A DNA stretch of 47,196 bases from UBA4660 sp002405435 (GCA_036747335.1 DAIOCL010000008.1:1-47196); one strand, 5' to 3'. Counted from the stretch's first letter, positions 1 to 9,756 are shown. Numbers and translations are program-made. The notes: generated by a model not told the origin, from the letters alone.

Positions 1-309
1 GGCGGCCTTGTTCCCAGTGCCGAATACGCAACGCTCTACGTACGCGTTTTCTCAGAAACACCGGTTCGTACCGCGGCACCTCCGCCGGCTTCCTCCGGCG
101 TCATCCACATCGGCCAGCCTTCAGTCACGAATACCGGGCATGAGGCGCATGAAGAAGTAGAAGAGCGCTTTTCGTTGCAGGAATCTGAGCGTGACCTCAT
201 CGCCAAGGCATTAAAAAAACACAAGAACAAGCGCAAATATGCCGCACAGGAACTCGGCATTTCAGAAAGGACGCTGTACCGTAAAATTCGCGAATACAAC
301 CTGAAATAG
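1..309 (+). CDS. Sigma-54-dependent Fis-family regulator, C-terminal fragment
   Basis: The window opens inside this gene, so only the last 102 codons are seen, ending in TAG. The visible part is a linker followed by a C-terminal Fis-type helix-turn-helix (HTH_8): KNKRKYAAQELGISERTLYR, about 20 residues from the end. In the family, this domain follows an AAA+ ATPase module that remodels sigma-54 RNA polymerase; that module lies outside the window, so the sigma-54 assignment rests on the HTH type and on the neighbourhood. The stop is 1 bp from the lptE start, so the two are probably co-transcribed. A regulator of this type directly before lptE and secG is a familiar arrangement in Bacteroidota. 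Confidence 0.8.
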   Translation, partial: GGLVPSAEYATLYVRVFSETPVRTAAPPPASSGVIHIGQPSVTNTGHEAHEEVEERFSLQESERDLIAKALKKHKNKRKYAAQELGISERTLYRKIREYNLK

Positions 310-310
310 C

Positions 311-814
311 ATGCGGGCCGCATTGACATATTCGTTGCCCCTGTGGTTTGTGCTGACCCTGTCGTGCAGTGTGCGGTATTCATTTACCGGAGGCCAGTTT
401 GGTCAGGCCAAAACCTTCACCGTGGCCTACTTCAATCCACAGACAGCATTGGCCACGCAAGTCTATGCCCAGCGTCTCACGGAAAAGATGAGAGACCTGC
501 TGCTGGCGCAGTCTCCACTGCAAATGGTAGGCACGGGCGGAGACCTTCAGTTTGAGGGCTCCGTAACCGAATACCGCGTACAGACCGCCACGGCAACCGC
601 GGCCGAAACGGCAGGCAGAAACCGCCTCACCATCGGCATCAAGGTAAAATACACCAACCTGCTGGAACCGGAGCTTAGTTTTGAACGATCTTTCACCCGC
701 TTTGCCGATTTTGACGGCAACGCCGACCTGTTCTCCGTGGAAGAACAGTTATGGGAGACCATCAACGATCAGCTGACACAGGATATGTACAATGCAAGTG
801 TGGGCAACTGGTAA
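311..814 (+). CDS. lptE: LptE family LPS-assembly lipoprotein
   Basis: A 167-residue protein with an N-terminal hydrophobic segment ending in a lipobox-like cysteine (LTLSC, Cys about residue 19), followed by the 'YSFTGG' motif typical of Bacteroidota LptE proteins. LptE is an outer-membrane lipoprotein that plugs the LptD barrel and helps place lipopolysaccharide in the outer leaflet. The mixed strand-helix pattern and length fit the family. The residue at -3 of the lipobox is Thr rather than Leu/Val, a modest deviation. It begins 1 bp after the upstream regulator and its end overlaps the next gene by 23 bp, pointing to one operon. Confidence 0.85.
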   Translation: MRAALTYSLPLWFVLTLSCSVRYSFTGGQFGQAKTFTVAYFNPQTALATQVYAQRLTEKMRDLLLAQSPLQMVGTGGDLQFEGSVTEYRVQTATATAAETAGRNRLTIGIKVKYTNLLEPELSFERSFTRFADFDGNADLFSVEEQLWETINDQLTQDMYNASVGNW

Positions 815-1847
815 TACAGGCAAGGTGAATATCGAAGCGATTCAACAGGCACTAACCGACGACAAGGCACTGGAGCGTTTTCCGACAGAAGACCTCGTGC
901 GCCTGACTGCCCAATACCCTTGGTTTGCCGCTGCACAGTTACTGCTGGCGCGTAAATTACGGTCAGAAAACGACCACCGGTATACAGACCAGCTGCACCA
1001 GGCCGCTATTCATGTTCCCGGCCAGACGGTGTTGTACGACCTCGTGCAACCGCGCGAATCTGCCCGCCGGCCCGCGGCTAAAACGGCAGCACCAGTGCCA
1101 CCAGCAGCACCCGGGGCAGCAGAGGTAACCGAGGTAACCGAGGCGCCAATAGTCGCCGTGCAGCCTGAAACACCAGCCCCTTCTCCCTACCGCCCCGCCC
1201 CGGCACCCTCCGTTGAACCTCCTCCGGTAAAAACAGCACCTGCACTGGACCCCCTTCAGCAGGAAGTGCTTATTGAAGCCATCCACAGCAGCATCTCCAT
1301 GGAGGCTTCGGGTTTAGAGCCGGCCGTGCCGGCAACAGCCCCGGCACCCGTGCATACCCCCGGGCCGGAAACAGAGGATAACCTCGATGCCTATTCCCGC
1401 TGGCTTGCAGGAAGGGCCCAGTCACTGGCCTTTCACAACGAACCGCCAGCAACGTCCCAAACCATTGCCACCGACCCAGCAGAGGAAGAAAAGACCGCCA
1501 GGGACAAGTCAACGGAAGACCTGGCAACGTCAGAAAAATCAGAATATACTGATAAACAGGATGATAACCCCAGGTTCTCGCACCAGCGGGCCTTGGTTGA
1601 CCGGTTTATCCGGATTGAGCCGAAAATCACACCCGGCAAGGCCGACGAGTACCTGACCGGCAATATAGCCCGCGCCAGCATTGAGGAAGACCCCGAAATT
1701 GTCTCCGAAACCATCGCCGACCTCTATGTGAAACAGGGTAAAATTGACCGGGCCCGCAAGGCCTACCGAAAATTGATGGAGCTTTATCCGGAAAAAAGCA
1801 TTTATTTTGCCGTCCGTTTAAAAAATCTGGATAAGAACAAAAAGTAA
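792..1847 (+). CDS. TPR-like protein with proline-rich linker
   Basis: A 351-residue protein of unknown function. Residues about 12-90 form a helical N-terminal domain with a 'LTAQYPWFAAAQLLLARKL' stretch. Residues about 90-190 are a low-complexity Pro/Ala/Glu linker, and the last 60 residues form a TPR-like helical hairpin (ETIADLYVKQGKIDRARKAY). There is no signal peptide, so it is predicted cytoplasmic. The ATG used overlaps lptE by 23 bp; an in-frame GTG at 825 would remove the overlap and cannot be excluded. It sits between lptE and secG, with only 5 bp to secG, suggesting an envelope or secretion link, but no biochemical role can be read from the sequence. Confidence 0.8.
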   Translation: MQVWATGNTGKVNIEAIQQALTDDKALERFPTEDLVRLTAQYPWFAAAQLLLARKLRSENDHRYTDQLHQAAIHVPGQTVLYDLVQPRESARRPAAKTAAPVPPAAPGAAEVTEVTEAPIVAVQPETPAPSPYRPAPAPSVEPPPVKTAPALDPLQQEVLIEAIHSSISMEASGLEPAVPATAPAPVHTPGPETEDNLDAYSRWLAGRAQSLAFHNEPPATSQTIATDPAEEEKTARDKSTEDLATSEKSEYTDKQDDNPRFSHQRALVDRFIRIEPKITPGKADEYLTGNIARASIEEDPEIVSETIADLYVKQGKIDRARKAYRKLMELYPEKSIYFAVRLKNLDKNKK

Positions 1848-1852
1848 GAACT

Positions 1853-2158
1853 ATGACTTCATTTCTTGTACTTCTGGCTGTGATCTGCAGCATCCTGCTG
1901 GGTTTGGTGGTATTGGTTCAGAACCCCAAGGGGGGCGGTTTGGCTGTGGGCTTTCAGGGCGCACAACAGATCGGAGGAGTACAACGTACAACCGACTTTC
2001 TCGAGAAGGCCACCTGGTACCTTGCCATAGGCGTATTTGTGCTCTGCCTGCTCTCTGCCTCTCAATACGCCAGCGAGCGGCCCGACGCCGGAATGCCTGA
2101 AACCGAGGCGGCTACCGGCGCAGCGGAAGGTGGTGGTGATACTACAGCTACCCAATAA
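1853..2158 (+). CDS. secG: SecG, preprotein translocase subunit
   Basis: A 101-residue inner-membrane protein with two predicted transmembrane helices (about residues 3-22 and 57-75). The connecting loop holds the conserved 'VQNPKGGGL' segment and a following 'GAQQIGG..RTTDFLEKATW' region typical of SecG. SecG is the small accessory subunit of SecYEG and assists SecA-driven export. The C-terminal tail after the second helix is Ala/Gly/Thr-rich and disordered, as is common in Bacteroidota. It is the last gene of the operon starting at or before lptE and is followed by an intrinsic terminator. Confidence 0.93.
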   Translation: MTSFLVLLAVICSILLGLVVLVQNPKGGGLAVGFQGAQQIGGVQRTTDFLEKATWYLAIGVFVLCLLSASQYASERPDAGMPETEAATGAAEGGGDTTATQ

Positions 2159-2184
2159 GCCCTGTCAGCATTGACAGAAAATAG

Positions 2185-2216
2185 TGTCAGTGTGTCCCTC
2201 GCACTGACATTTTTTA
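2185..2216 (+). terminator. Intrinsic terminator after secG
   Basis: An 8-bp perfect stem (TGTCAGTG at 2185-2192, CACTGACA at 2202-2209) with a 9-nt loop is followed by a run of six T. It separates the lptE-secG operon from groESL. Confidence 0.8.
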
Positions 2217-2317
2217 TTGATCCACGTGACAACATAGGCAGTCTGGTATGATTGGCACAAATGATGACCACGGCGGTCTACCCAAAAAATAATTAACTAA
2301 TCCAAATCTTCATAACC

Positions 2318-2593
2318 ATGTCAGTAAAATTGAAACCCCTTGCAGACCGTGTGCTTGTGGAACCGAGCGCGGCTGAAACGACCACTGCCAGCGGCATCAT
2401 CATTCCGGATACCGCCAAGGAAAAACCCCAGCGCGGCACCATCGTAGCCGTAGGGGGCGGAAAAAAAGACGAACCCATGACGGTAAAAGCCGGAGACAGT
2501 GTGTTGTACGGCAAATACGCAGGAACTGAGATCACCATCGAAGGCAAAGAGTACCTCATTATGCGTGAGTCTGACATCTTCGCGATACTTTAA
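2318..2593 (+). CDS. groES: GroES co-chaperonin
   Basis: A 91-residue co-chaperonin that caps the GroEL ring. The N-terminus 'LKPLADRVLVEP' and the mobile-loop region 'TTASGIIIPDTAKEKPQ' are diagnostic, as is 'GDSVLYGKYAGTEI'. Length is normal for the family. It is followed 55 bp later by groEL on the same strand. A 159-bp upstream region separates it from secG; I found no CIRCE operator (TTAGCACTC-N9-GAGTGCTAA) and no clear promoter, so its heat-shock control is not visible. Confidence 0.97.
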   Translation: MSVKLKPLADRVLVEPSAAETTTASGIIIPDTAKEKPQRGTIVAVGGGKKDEPMTVKAGDSVLYGKYAGTEITIEGKEYLIMRESDIFAIL

Positions 2594-2648
2594 GTCGCAA
2601 GTCCTTCAATCAACAAGCAAGTAAACAATTTCAAACCATTATTGAATC

Positions 2649-4277
2649 ATGGCAAAAGACATAACCTTTGATACCTCAGCTCGCGAGAAGCTGAAAAATG
2701 GCGTTGACGCAATGGCCAACGCAGTAAAGGTGACCCTCGGACCGAAAGGCCGTAACGTGGTTATCGACAAAAAATTCGGAGCACCCCAGATCACCAAAGA
2801 TGGTGTAACCGTGGCCAAGGAAATCGAACTGCAGGACGCCATTGAAAACATGGGCGCCCAAATGCTCAAGGAAGTGGCCAGCAAGACAGCAGACATTGCC
2901 GGTGACGGCACCACCACAGCGACTGTGCTCGCTCAGGCGATTGTAACTTCAGGACTGAAGAACGTTGCCAGCGGCGCCAACCCAATGGACCTCAAGCGCG
3001 GCATTGACAAGGCCGTGGAAACCGTAGTCGGCGAACTGCGGAAAATTTCCAAAACCGTTGGAAGCGATAATGACAAGATCAAGCAGGTGGCCTCTATCTC
3101 CGCCAACAACGACGAAACCATCGGTTCACTCATCGCCGATGCGATGGCCAAGGTGGGCACAGAGGGTGTAATCACTGTTGAAGAAGCCAAGGGCACGGAA
3201 ACAGAAGTGAAAACCGTGGAAGGTATGCAGTTTGACCGCGGTTACCTCAGCCCCTATTTCGTAACCAATACGGAAAACATGGAAGCTGAACTGGAAAATG
3301 CCTACATCCTGATTTACGACAAAAAAATCAGCAGCATGAAGGAGTTGCTTCCAGTATTGGAAAAATCCGCCCAAACCGGTCGTCCGCTCGCCATCATCGC
3401 AGAAGATGTGGATGGAGAGGCCCTCGCCACTCTGGTGGTAAACAAAATCCGTGGTGCTCTTAAAGTAGCTGCCGTGAAAGCCCCGGGCTTCGGAGACCGC
3501 CGCAAGGCTATGCTGCAAGATATTGCCGTGCTGACAGGCGGAACTGTGATCAGCGAAGAGACAGGTCTGAAACTGGAAAACGCTACCCTCAACGACCTGG
3601 GTCGCACAGAAAAAATTAGCATTGACAAAGACAACACGACCATAGTCAATGGTGCCGGCAGCAAGGATGCCATTGCCGCGCGCATCAGCGAAATCAAGGC
3701 ACAGATAGACAAAACCACCAGCGACTACGACCGCGAGAAACTGCAGGAGCGGTTGGCCAAACTGGCCGGCGGTGTTGCGGTTCTGTATATAGGTGCTGCC
3801 ACCGAAGTGGAAATGAAGGAAAAGAAAGACCGTGTTGATGATGCACTTCATGCTACCCGCGCCGCGGTAGAGGAAGGCATTGTACCGGGCGGCGGTGTAG
3901 CGCTTATCCGCGCCTCAAAGGCCCTCGACAAACTCAAGGGTGCCAATGAAGACGAGCAAACCGGAGTGGCCATCGTAGCGCGTGCCATCGAAGAGCCGCT
4001 GCGTCAGATTGTCGCCAATGCCGGCGGTGAAGGTGCCGTAATCGTAAACAAAGTGCGGGAAGGCAAAGATGACTTCGGTTACAATGCTCGCACAGAAGTG
4101 TACGAAAACCTCATTGGTGCAGGTGTAATCGATCCCACCAAGGTGGTTCGCGTTGCACTTGAAAATGCCGCTTCCATTGCGGGTATGCTGCTGACTACTG
4201 CATGTGTTATCAGCGACATCAAGGAAGAAAACCCAGCACCCGCCATGCCGGCCGGTGGTATGGGCGGCATGATGTAA
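2649..4277 (+). CDS. groEL: GroEL chaperonin
   Basis: A full-length 542-residue chaperonin that folds non-native proteins in the cytoplasm with GroES. ATP-binding signatures are intact: 'VTLGPKGRNVV' near residue 30 and 'AGDGTTTATVLAQ' near residue 85, plus the 'AAVEEGIVPGGGVALIRA' segment near residue 400. The C-terminus ends in the flexible Gly/Met repeat 'GGMGGMM'. It forms a bicistronic operon with groES and is followed by a strong hairpin terminator. Confidence 0.98.
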   Translation: MAKDITFDTSAREKLKNGVDAMANAVKVTLGPKGRNVVIDKKFGAPQITKDGVTVAKEIELQDAIENMGAQMLKEVASKTADIAGDGTTTATVLAQAIVTSGLKNVASGANPMDLKRGIDKAVETVVGELRKISKTVGSDNDKIKQVASISANNDETIGSLIADAMAKVGTEGVITVEEAKGTETEVKTVEGMQFDRGYLSPYFVTNTENMEAELENAYILIYDKKISSMKELLPVLEKSAQTGRPLAIIAEDVDGEALATLVVNKIRGALKVAAVKAPGFGDRRKAMLQDIAVLTGGTVISEETGLKLENATLNDLGRTEKISIDKDNTTIVNGAGSKDAIAARISEIKAQIDKTTSDYDREKLQERLAKLAGGVAVLYIGAATEVEMKEKKDRVDDALHATRAAVEEGIVPGGGVALIRASKALDKLKGANEDEQTGVAIVARAIEEPLRQIVANAGGEGAVIVNKVREGKDDFGYNARTEVYENLIGAGVIDPTKVVRVALENAASIAGMLLTTACVISDIKEENPAPAMPAGGMGGMM

Positions 4278-4344
4278 AAACAGCTTCGACAATACCCTTC
4301 ACAACGGCTCCGGGCCCGTGGAGCTAACGTCAAAAAAACGCATG

Positions 4345-4370
4345 AAAAACCCCCGAATCCGGGGGTTTTT
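4345..4370. terminator. Bidirectional terminator between groEL and ppk1
   Basis: A nearly perfect inverted repeat: A5C5G (4345-4355) pairs with CG5T5 (4360-4370) around a 4-nt loop. It lies between the convergent groEL and ppk1 genes, with a T tract on both strands, so it can end both transcripts. Confidence 0.9.
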
Positions 4371-4391
4371 CTATGGGACCAAGTCAGGTAT

Positions 4392-6452
4392 TCAGTGTTT
4401 GCTGCCAGACAGCCTTTCCATGGTGGCCTGTTGCGGATCTACTGGCACGACCGCCCGCTTGACGGGCAAAAACTTATTGGTAAACTTCTCCTCAATAATC
4501 CTGGCCCGCGTACCGGGTGCCAGCTGACGGGAGAGGTACCAGTCAAGTTCATGTTCTATCTGCGCATTTACTACGGGAACAGTAACCTCAATGCGCTGGT
4601 CAAGGTTGCGCAGCATCCAGTCAGCACTGGAGATGTAGTACAGGGGTTTGCCTCCGTTGATGAATTTCAAGATGCGCGCATGTTCCAGAAAACGTCCGAC
4701 GATACTAATCACACGGATATTTTCACTTTGTCCGGGAATACCCGGAATCAGGGCACACATACCCCGCACAATAACATCAACCTTCACGCCGGCCTGAGAG
4801 GCTTCGTACAGGCGTGAAATCATGCCCTCATCCACCAGGTGGTTGAGTTTGATGACAATGCCGGCGGGGTCACCATTGCGGGCATTGACCATCTCGTTGT
4901 GAATCAGATCAACCAGCTTCCTGCGCGTATTGAAGGGAGACACCAGTAGTTCGCGGTAAGAGCCACGCTGGTAGTTGTTTTCAAAAAAATTAAAGACCTT
5001 TCTGAGTTCACCGGTAATCTCCTCGTTGCGCGTAAGCAACAGCACATCGTCATAAACACCGGCCGTCCGTTCGTGAAGGTTTCCGGTGCCACACAGGGCA
5101 TAACGAACGGTTTGGCCCTTCTCCTTCCTTGAGATCAACATGATCTTGGAGTGTACCTTAAGTCCGGACACCCCCGGGATCACCCGCACGCCCGCTTCCT
5201 GCAGGCGGCGTGTCCAGGCTATATTGTTTTCTTCATCAAACCTGGCCTGCAGTTCAACCACCGCCACCACACGTTTTCCGTTGCGGGCCGCATAGATGAG
5301 GGCATTCATAATGCCGGAGTCTGAAGCCACACGGTACACGGTAATGCGAATGGAACGTACCATGGGGTCTGTAGCGGCCTCACGCAGCAGATCGGTGATA
5401 TGGTAAAATGGGTGGTAGGGAAAATGCAGCAGCAAGTCGCGCTGTGCCATGGCCCTGAATACCGAACCGTGTTTGATGATGTCTGGATGCGGCACCTGAA
5501 CCAGTGGCGGATACCGCAGGTTCTTCTTGCCGAAATCCGGAAAGTTGAGCAAATCACGAAGGCTGGTGTAACGGCCCGAAGGCAGCAACTGGTGAGGGTC
5601 TTTGATTTTAGTACTCTTCAACAACGAATTGAGCAGTTCTACCGGCATCGAGCGGTCGTAGCTGAATGTGACATAGGCGCCTCGCTTGCGCTGGTTGAGA
5701 CTTCTTGTCATTTTTTCCAGCATGCTCCTGGAGACATCGTCATCAATATCGAGCTCCGCATCGCGGGTCATCTTGATGGAATAGGCAGAACCCACTGTGG
5801 CAGTGCCCGGATACAGGTCATGGATGAACAGGCGGATGATGTCTTCGACAAATATCAGTTTCGACTTTTGCCCGCCTTCTCCGATTCTTACAAAACGCTC
5901 CATGTCTCTCGGAATTTCAAGCACACCCAGGCGCTTCTGCTTTTCCTGCTTGAACACACAGGCGGTCAATAGATAAATAGCCCTGTCTTTAAGTTCTGGC
6001 ATTACTTCCGATTCCTGAAAGAGAATAGGAAACAACCGTGACTTGAGGTGCATGGTGAAATACCGGTTGAGCCAGTTGTGTTCAGCCCTTGTCAGGGTAT
6101 CGCCCGATTCGACGATGATATGGTGTCGCTTCAGGCTGAGTGCAAGGGCGCTCCACAACTTCTCGGCTTCCTCCTGCTGCAGCATCACCTTCTCGTGAAT
6201 GAGGGCAAGCACTTGCTGTGGCTTGAGACCTGCGGCATCTTTTCCTGCAGCCCGGCCAAGGCTTGCTGCCCTGCGCAGTCCGGCCACGCGAATACGGAAA
6301 AACTCATCAAGGTTATTAAAAAAAATCCCGAGGAACCTGATGCGTTCAAGCAGCGGATTCGATGCATCGGCCGCCTCCTGCAGAACCCGGCCATTGAAAG
6401 CCAGCCATGACAATTCGCGGTTATTGAACTTCATTCCCGATCGTGAAGACAT
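4392..6452 (-). CDS. ppk1: Polyphosphate kinase 1
   Basis: A 686-residue enzyme that reversibly transfers the terminal phosphate of ATP to polyphosphate. The N-terminal 'NRELSWLAFNGRVLQEA' block, the helical bundle and the two phospholipase-D-like C-terminal domains are all present. The autophosphorylated histidine is His434 in 'LKVHSKIML', and the second conserved histidine is His591 in 'FLEHARI', both near the positions known from E. coli PPK1. It is the last of three minus-strand genes (valS, tpx, ppk1), 88 bp beyond tpx. No exopolyphosphatase gene is adjacent. Confidence 0.97.
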   Translation of the reverse strand: MSSRSGMKFNNRELSWLAFNGRVLQEAADASNPLLERIRFLGIFFNNLDEFFRIRVAGLRRAASLGRAAGKDAAGLKPQQVLALIHEKVMLQQEEAEKLWSALALSLKRHHIIVESGDTLTRAEHNWLNRYFTMHLKSRLFPILFQESEVMPELKDRAIYLLTACVFKQEKQKRLGVLEIPRDMERFVRIGEGGQKSKLIFVEDIIRLFIHDLYPGTATVGSAYSIKMTRDAELDIDDDVSRSMLEKMTRSLNQRKRGAYVTFSYDRSMPVELLNSLLKSTKIKDPHQLLPSGRYTSLRDLLNFPDFGKKNLRYPPLVQVPHPDIIKHGSVFRAMAQRDLLLHFPYHPFYHITDLLREAATDPMVRSIRITVYRVASDSGIMNALIYAARNGKRVVAVVELQARFDEENNIAWTRRLQEAGVRVIPGVSGLKVHSKIMLISRKEKGQTVRYALCGTGNLHERTAGVYDDVLLLTRNEEITGELRKVFNFFENNYQRGSYRELLVSPFNTRRKLVDLIHNEMVNARNGDPAGIVIKLNHLVDEGMISRLYEASQAGVKVDVIVRGMCALIPGIPGQSENIRVISIVGRFLEHARILKFINGGKPLYYISSADWMLRNLDQRIEVTVPVVNAQIEHELDWYLSRQLAPGTRARIIEEKFTNKFLPVKRAVVPVDPQQATMERLSGSKH

Positions 6453-6540
6453 TGTGTACCGGTTACATTCACCTTTACGCCGCGAAAGTGTATGATGCCG
6501 CTAGATTCTGTGTTACGTCATTATTAATATGGACTGGAAG

Positions 6541-7017
6541 TTATCGCCTGAGCAGCGCTTCCACGGCAGCATAGGCAGGCTCATTTCCAAGCGCACACTC
6601 CTCAACATGCATAATGGTGCCCTCCGCATCGGCCACAATGACAATTCGGCCAAAAAGACCTTCCATGCGGCCCGAGGCGATTTCGACACCGTAGTTGTCT
6701 GAAAAAGAGTTGTCTTTGTATTGCGACACGCACGTCACATGGTCAATGCCCTCTGCAGTGCAAAACCGCTTGGAGGCAAAGGGCAGGTCTTTGGAAACAC
6801 AGAGGACCCGTGTATCCGGCAGCGACGAGGCCCGCTCATTAAATGCGCGCACGCTCGCGGCACAGGTAGAGGTATCCAGCGAGGGAAAGATGTTGAGCAC
6901 CACGCGGCTGCCGGCCAGTGCATTGGGGGTAATGTCGGTCATATCGCCCGCTGTGAGCCTGAAAGGAGGCAATTTATCGCCCACCACGGGCAGTTGTCCT
7001 TTTCTTGGAGGTATCAT
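6541..7017 (-). CDS. tpx: Thiol peroxidase (Tpx-type peroxiredoxin)
   Basis: A 158-residue atypical two-cysteine peroxiredoxin that reduces hydroperoxides with electrons from thioredoxin. The peroxidatic cysteine is Cys52 in 'NIFPSLDTSTCAASVR' and the resolving cysteine is Cys86 in 'KRFC'; both contexts are classic Tpx. It is about ten residues shorter than typical at the N-terminus, with the usual 'KGNP..L.G' segment contracted to 'RKGQLPVVGD'. It begins 45 bp after the end of valS on the same strand, so it may be transcribed from the valS promoter. Confidence 0.95.
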   Translation of the reverse strand: MIPPRKGQLPVVGDKLPPFRLTAGDMTDITPNALAGSRVVLNIFPSLDTSTCAASVRAFNERASSLPDTRVLCVSKDLPFASKRFCTAEGIDHVTCVSQYKDNSFSDNYGVEIASGRMEGLFGRIVIVADAEGTIMHVEECALGNEPAYAAVEALLRR

Positions 7018-7062
7018 GGAAATTATTTTATTGTATACAAGGTTGGCAGCAACCCCACAGGG

Positions 7063-9687
7063 TTACGACGGCAGGGAAGCTCGTTTTTCTTCCAACAGCC
7101 GAATTTTCTCCTGCGCATCCCGTTGCTTTTTTCGTTCGCTTTCCAAAACAGCGGTGGGGGCATGGTTAATAAACTTTTCATTGCGCAATTTGTTCTCCAC
7201 GCTCTGCAAAAATCCGCGGGTATAATCCAGTTCCTCGTCGATTTTCTTTTTCTCCGCATCCACATCCACCTCACGGGTAAAGGGAATGCAATATTCGCTT
7301 CCCTCCACAAAGAACGAATTGACATTGGCCGGCTTTTCGGTGATATAGTCAAGCTGAGCAAGGTTGCCCAGATGGACCAGCGCCGGGTCAAACCTGCGGC
7401 TTCTTCCTTCCTTCTCAACAATGTGCATAGCCAGTGCCTCTTTGTTGGGCAGGGCATTGTCTTTCCTGACGTTTCTTACCCCATTGACCTCCTGGGCAAA
7501 GAGGGCGAAACCTGCCAGCAGGCTTTCATCGGGTGTTTCGGCTGACGGCCATGGGGCCACACACAGCGATTCGGCGGCGCCATTGCGGGGGCGCAGGAAT
7601 GACCAAACCTCTTCGGTAATGAAGGGCATAAAGGGATGCAGCAGCTTGAGCAGGTTTTCAAACACCCCCACGGTGGCTTCGAACGTGGTGCTGTCGATGT
7701 CCTCTCCGTAGGGCGGCTTGATCATTTCGAGGTACCACGCACAGAAGTCGTCCCACACCAGTTTATAGGTGGTCATCAGGGCCTCATTGATGCGGAACTT
7801 ATCGTAGTCGTCATTGAGGGTAACGACCGTTTCGCTGAGCCTGGCCTTCATCCAGTCCACCGCCACGGCCGCATAGGCCGGTTGCGGTTTATCGCCGACA
7901 CGCCAACCGCGGATCAGCCTAAAGGCGTTCCAGATTTTGTTGGCGAAATTTCTTCCCTGTTCACACAGCGACTCATCAAACAACAGGTCATTTCCTGCGG
8001 GCGAACACAGCAACATGCCTACCCTGACCCCGTCGGCCCCAAAGTCGCGCATGAGGTCGAGCGGGTCTGGGGAGTTTCCCAGTGACTTCGACATCTTTCT
8101 GCCCTGCTTGTCGCGCACAATACCGGTGTAATAGACATTGCGGAACGGAAACTGTCCACGGTATTCATAGCCGGCAATGATCATCCTGGCCACCCAGAAA
8201 AACATAATTTCGGGTGCGGTAACCAGGTCGTTGGTAGGGTAGTAATACCGGACCTCTTCTTCGGAATAAAATCCGTCAAACACCGAAATAGGCCAAAGCC
8301 ATGAGGAAAACCAGGTATCGAGCACATCCGGATCCTGCACGATGTCTTCACGGCGGAGGCCCGGATTGGCCTTTGTCAGTTGTTCGATGGCTTCCGCCTC
8401 CGTTTTGGCCACGGCCACCGTTCCGTCGGGTGCATACCAGGCCGGTATGCGGTGCCCCCACCACAGCTGGCGGGAAATACACCAGTCTCTGATGTTCTCC
8501 ATCCAATTGCGGTAGCTGTTTTTGAACTTGGGCGGGAAAAACCGGATGGTGTCGTTCATCACGTTCTCGAGCGCCGGTTTGCTCATGTCTTTCATGTCGA
8601 CAAACCACTGCAGCGAGAGCCGGGGCTCAATCATTACATCGGTCCGTTCGCTGTATCCAACCTTGTTGTCGATTTCTTCGACCTTCACAAGCTGGCCAAG
8701 TGCTTCGATATCGGCGATGATTTTTTTCCGCACTTCAAAGCGGTCCATACCCACATACTTCTCTCCTGCCGGACTGACGGTTCCGTCATCATTCATCATG
8801 TTGATCACCTGAAGCCCGTGTTTTTCTCCGAGTACAAAATCGTTGGGGTCGTGGGCCGGGGTAACCTTCAGGCACCCGGTACCGAATTCGCGGTCGACAT
8901 ACTCGTCGGCGATAACAGGCACTTCGCGGTTTACTACGGGCACGACCACCTTTTTGCCGCGCAGGCCGGTATAGCGGGCATCATCCGGATGCACGCAAAC
9001 GGCAGTGTCGCCCAGCAAGGTTTCCGGACGGGTAGTGGCAATGGTGATGAATACGCCGGGTTCACCCAGCACCGCATACCTGATGTGGTAGAGTTTTGAG
9101 CGGGATTCTTTATAGATTACCTCTTCGTCGCTGAGGGCAGTGCGTGCGGCAGGATCCCAGTTGATCATGCGCTCACCGCGGTAGATTTTTCCCTTCCTGT
9201 ACAGGTCAATGAAACAATCAATGACGCTGTCGTAGTACTTCTCATCCATGGTAAAACGCGTGCGGTCCCAGTCGCAGCTTGCCCCGAGTTTTTTGAGCTG
9301 TTCGAGAATGATGCCGCCGTGCTTCCGCGTCCAGTCCCAGGCATGCTCCAAAAAGGCCTCCCGGCTGAGGTCGGACTTTTTGATTCCCTCATCGCGCAGT
9401 TTGCGCACGACCTTGGCTTCGGTGGCTATGCTCGCATGGTCTGTTCCGGGCACCCAGCACGCGTTATAGCCGAGCATGCGGGCGCGACGCACCAGCACAT
9501 CCTGAAGGGTGTTGTTGAGCATGTGCCCCATGTGGAGCACCCCCGTAACATTGGGCGGAGGTATCACCACCGTGAAAGGCCTGCGATCGTCCGGAACCGA
9601 CTTAAATAACTGATTATCAAGCCAAAACTTGTTCCACTTGTCCTCCACAGGCGCCGGGTTGTACCTGGCCGGTATCTCCTGGTTCAT
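7063..9687 (-). CDS. valS: Valyl-tRNA synthetase
   Basis: An 874-residue class I aminoacyl-tRNA synthetase that charges tRNA-Val and edits misactivated threonine. The ATP-binding HIGH-type motif is HMGH at residues 52-55 ('NVTGVLHMGHM'), and the KMSKS loop begins at Lys531 ('GRKMSKSLGNSPDP'). The editing domain lies between them, an anticodon-binding helical domain follows, and the last 70 residues form the valine-specific C-terminal coiled coil. Its start is 159 bp from the divergent DUF1573 gene. Confidence 0.98.
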   Translation of the reverse strand: MNQEIPARYNPAPVEDKWNKFWLDNQLFKSVPDDRRPFTVVIPPPNVTGVLHMGHMLNNTLQDVLVRRARMLGYNACWVPGTDHASIATEAKVVRKLRDEGIKKSDLSREAFLEHAWDWTRKHGGIILEQLKKLGASCDWDRTRFTMDEKYYDSVIDCFIDLYRKGKIYRGERMINWDPAARTALSDEEVIYKESRSKLYHIRYAVLGEPGVFITIATTRPETLLGDTAVCVHPDDARYTGLRGKKVVVPVVNREVPVIADEYVDREFGTGCLKVTPAHDPNDFVLGEKHGLQVINMMNDDGTVSPAGEKYVGMDRFEVRKKIIADIEALGQLVKVEEIDNKVGYSERTDVMIEPRLSLQWFVDMKDMSKPALENVMNDTIRFFPPKFKNSYRNWMENIRDWCISRQLWWGHRIPAWYAPDGTVAVAKTEAEAIEQLTKANPGLRREDIVQDPDVLDTWFSSWLWPISVFDGFYSEEEVRYYYPTNDLVTAPEIMFFWVARMIIAGYEYRGQFPFRNVYYTGIVRDKQGRKMSKSLGNSPDPLDLMRDFGADGVRVGMLLCSPAGNDLLFDESLCEQGRNFANKIWNAFRLIRGWRVGDKPQPAYAAVAVDWMKARLSETVVTLNDDYDKFRINEALMTTYKLVWDDFCAWYLEMIKPPYGEDIDSTTFEATVGVFENLLKLLHPFMPFITEEVWSFLRPRNGAAESLCVAPWPSAETPDESLLAGFALFAQEVNGVRNVRKDNALPNKEALAMHIVEKEGRSRRFDPALVHLGNLAQLDYITEKPANVNSFFVEGSEYCIPFTREVDVDAEKKKIDEELDYTRGFLQSVENKLRNEKFINHAPTAVLESERKKQRDAQEKIRLLEEKRASLPS

Positions 9688-9756
9688 AGGCTTATTTGAG
9701 TTCTTGGGGCTAAAAATACAACGCCCGGCGGGGCGGCTTCCGGACAGAGGGCGAAC

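Noticed and set aside
2216..2317. CIRCE-like operator or heat-shock promoter upstream of groES
   Set aside because: No TTAGCACTC inverted repeat is present, and TATGATTG lacks a partner at the right spacing.
3126..3851. Long open frame antisense to groEL
   Set aside because: It mirrors groEL codon structure, has His/Phe-rich composition, no start signal and no recognisable domain; it is a shadow of a strongly biased gene.
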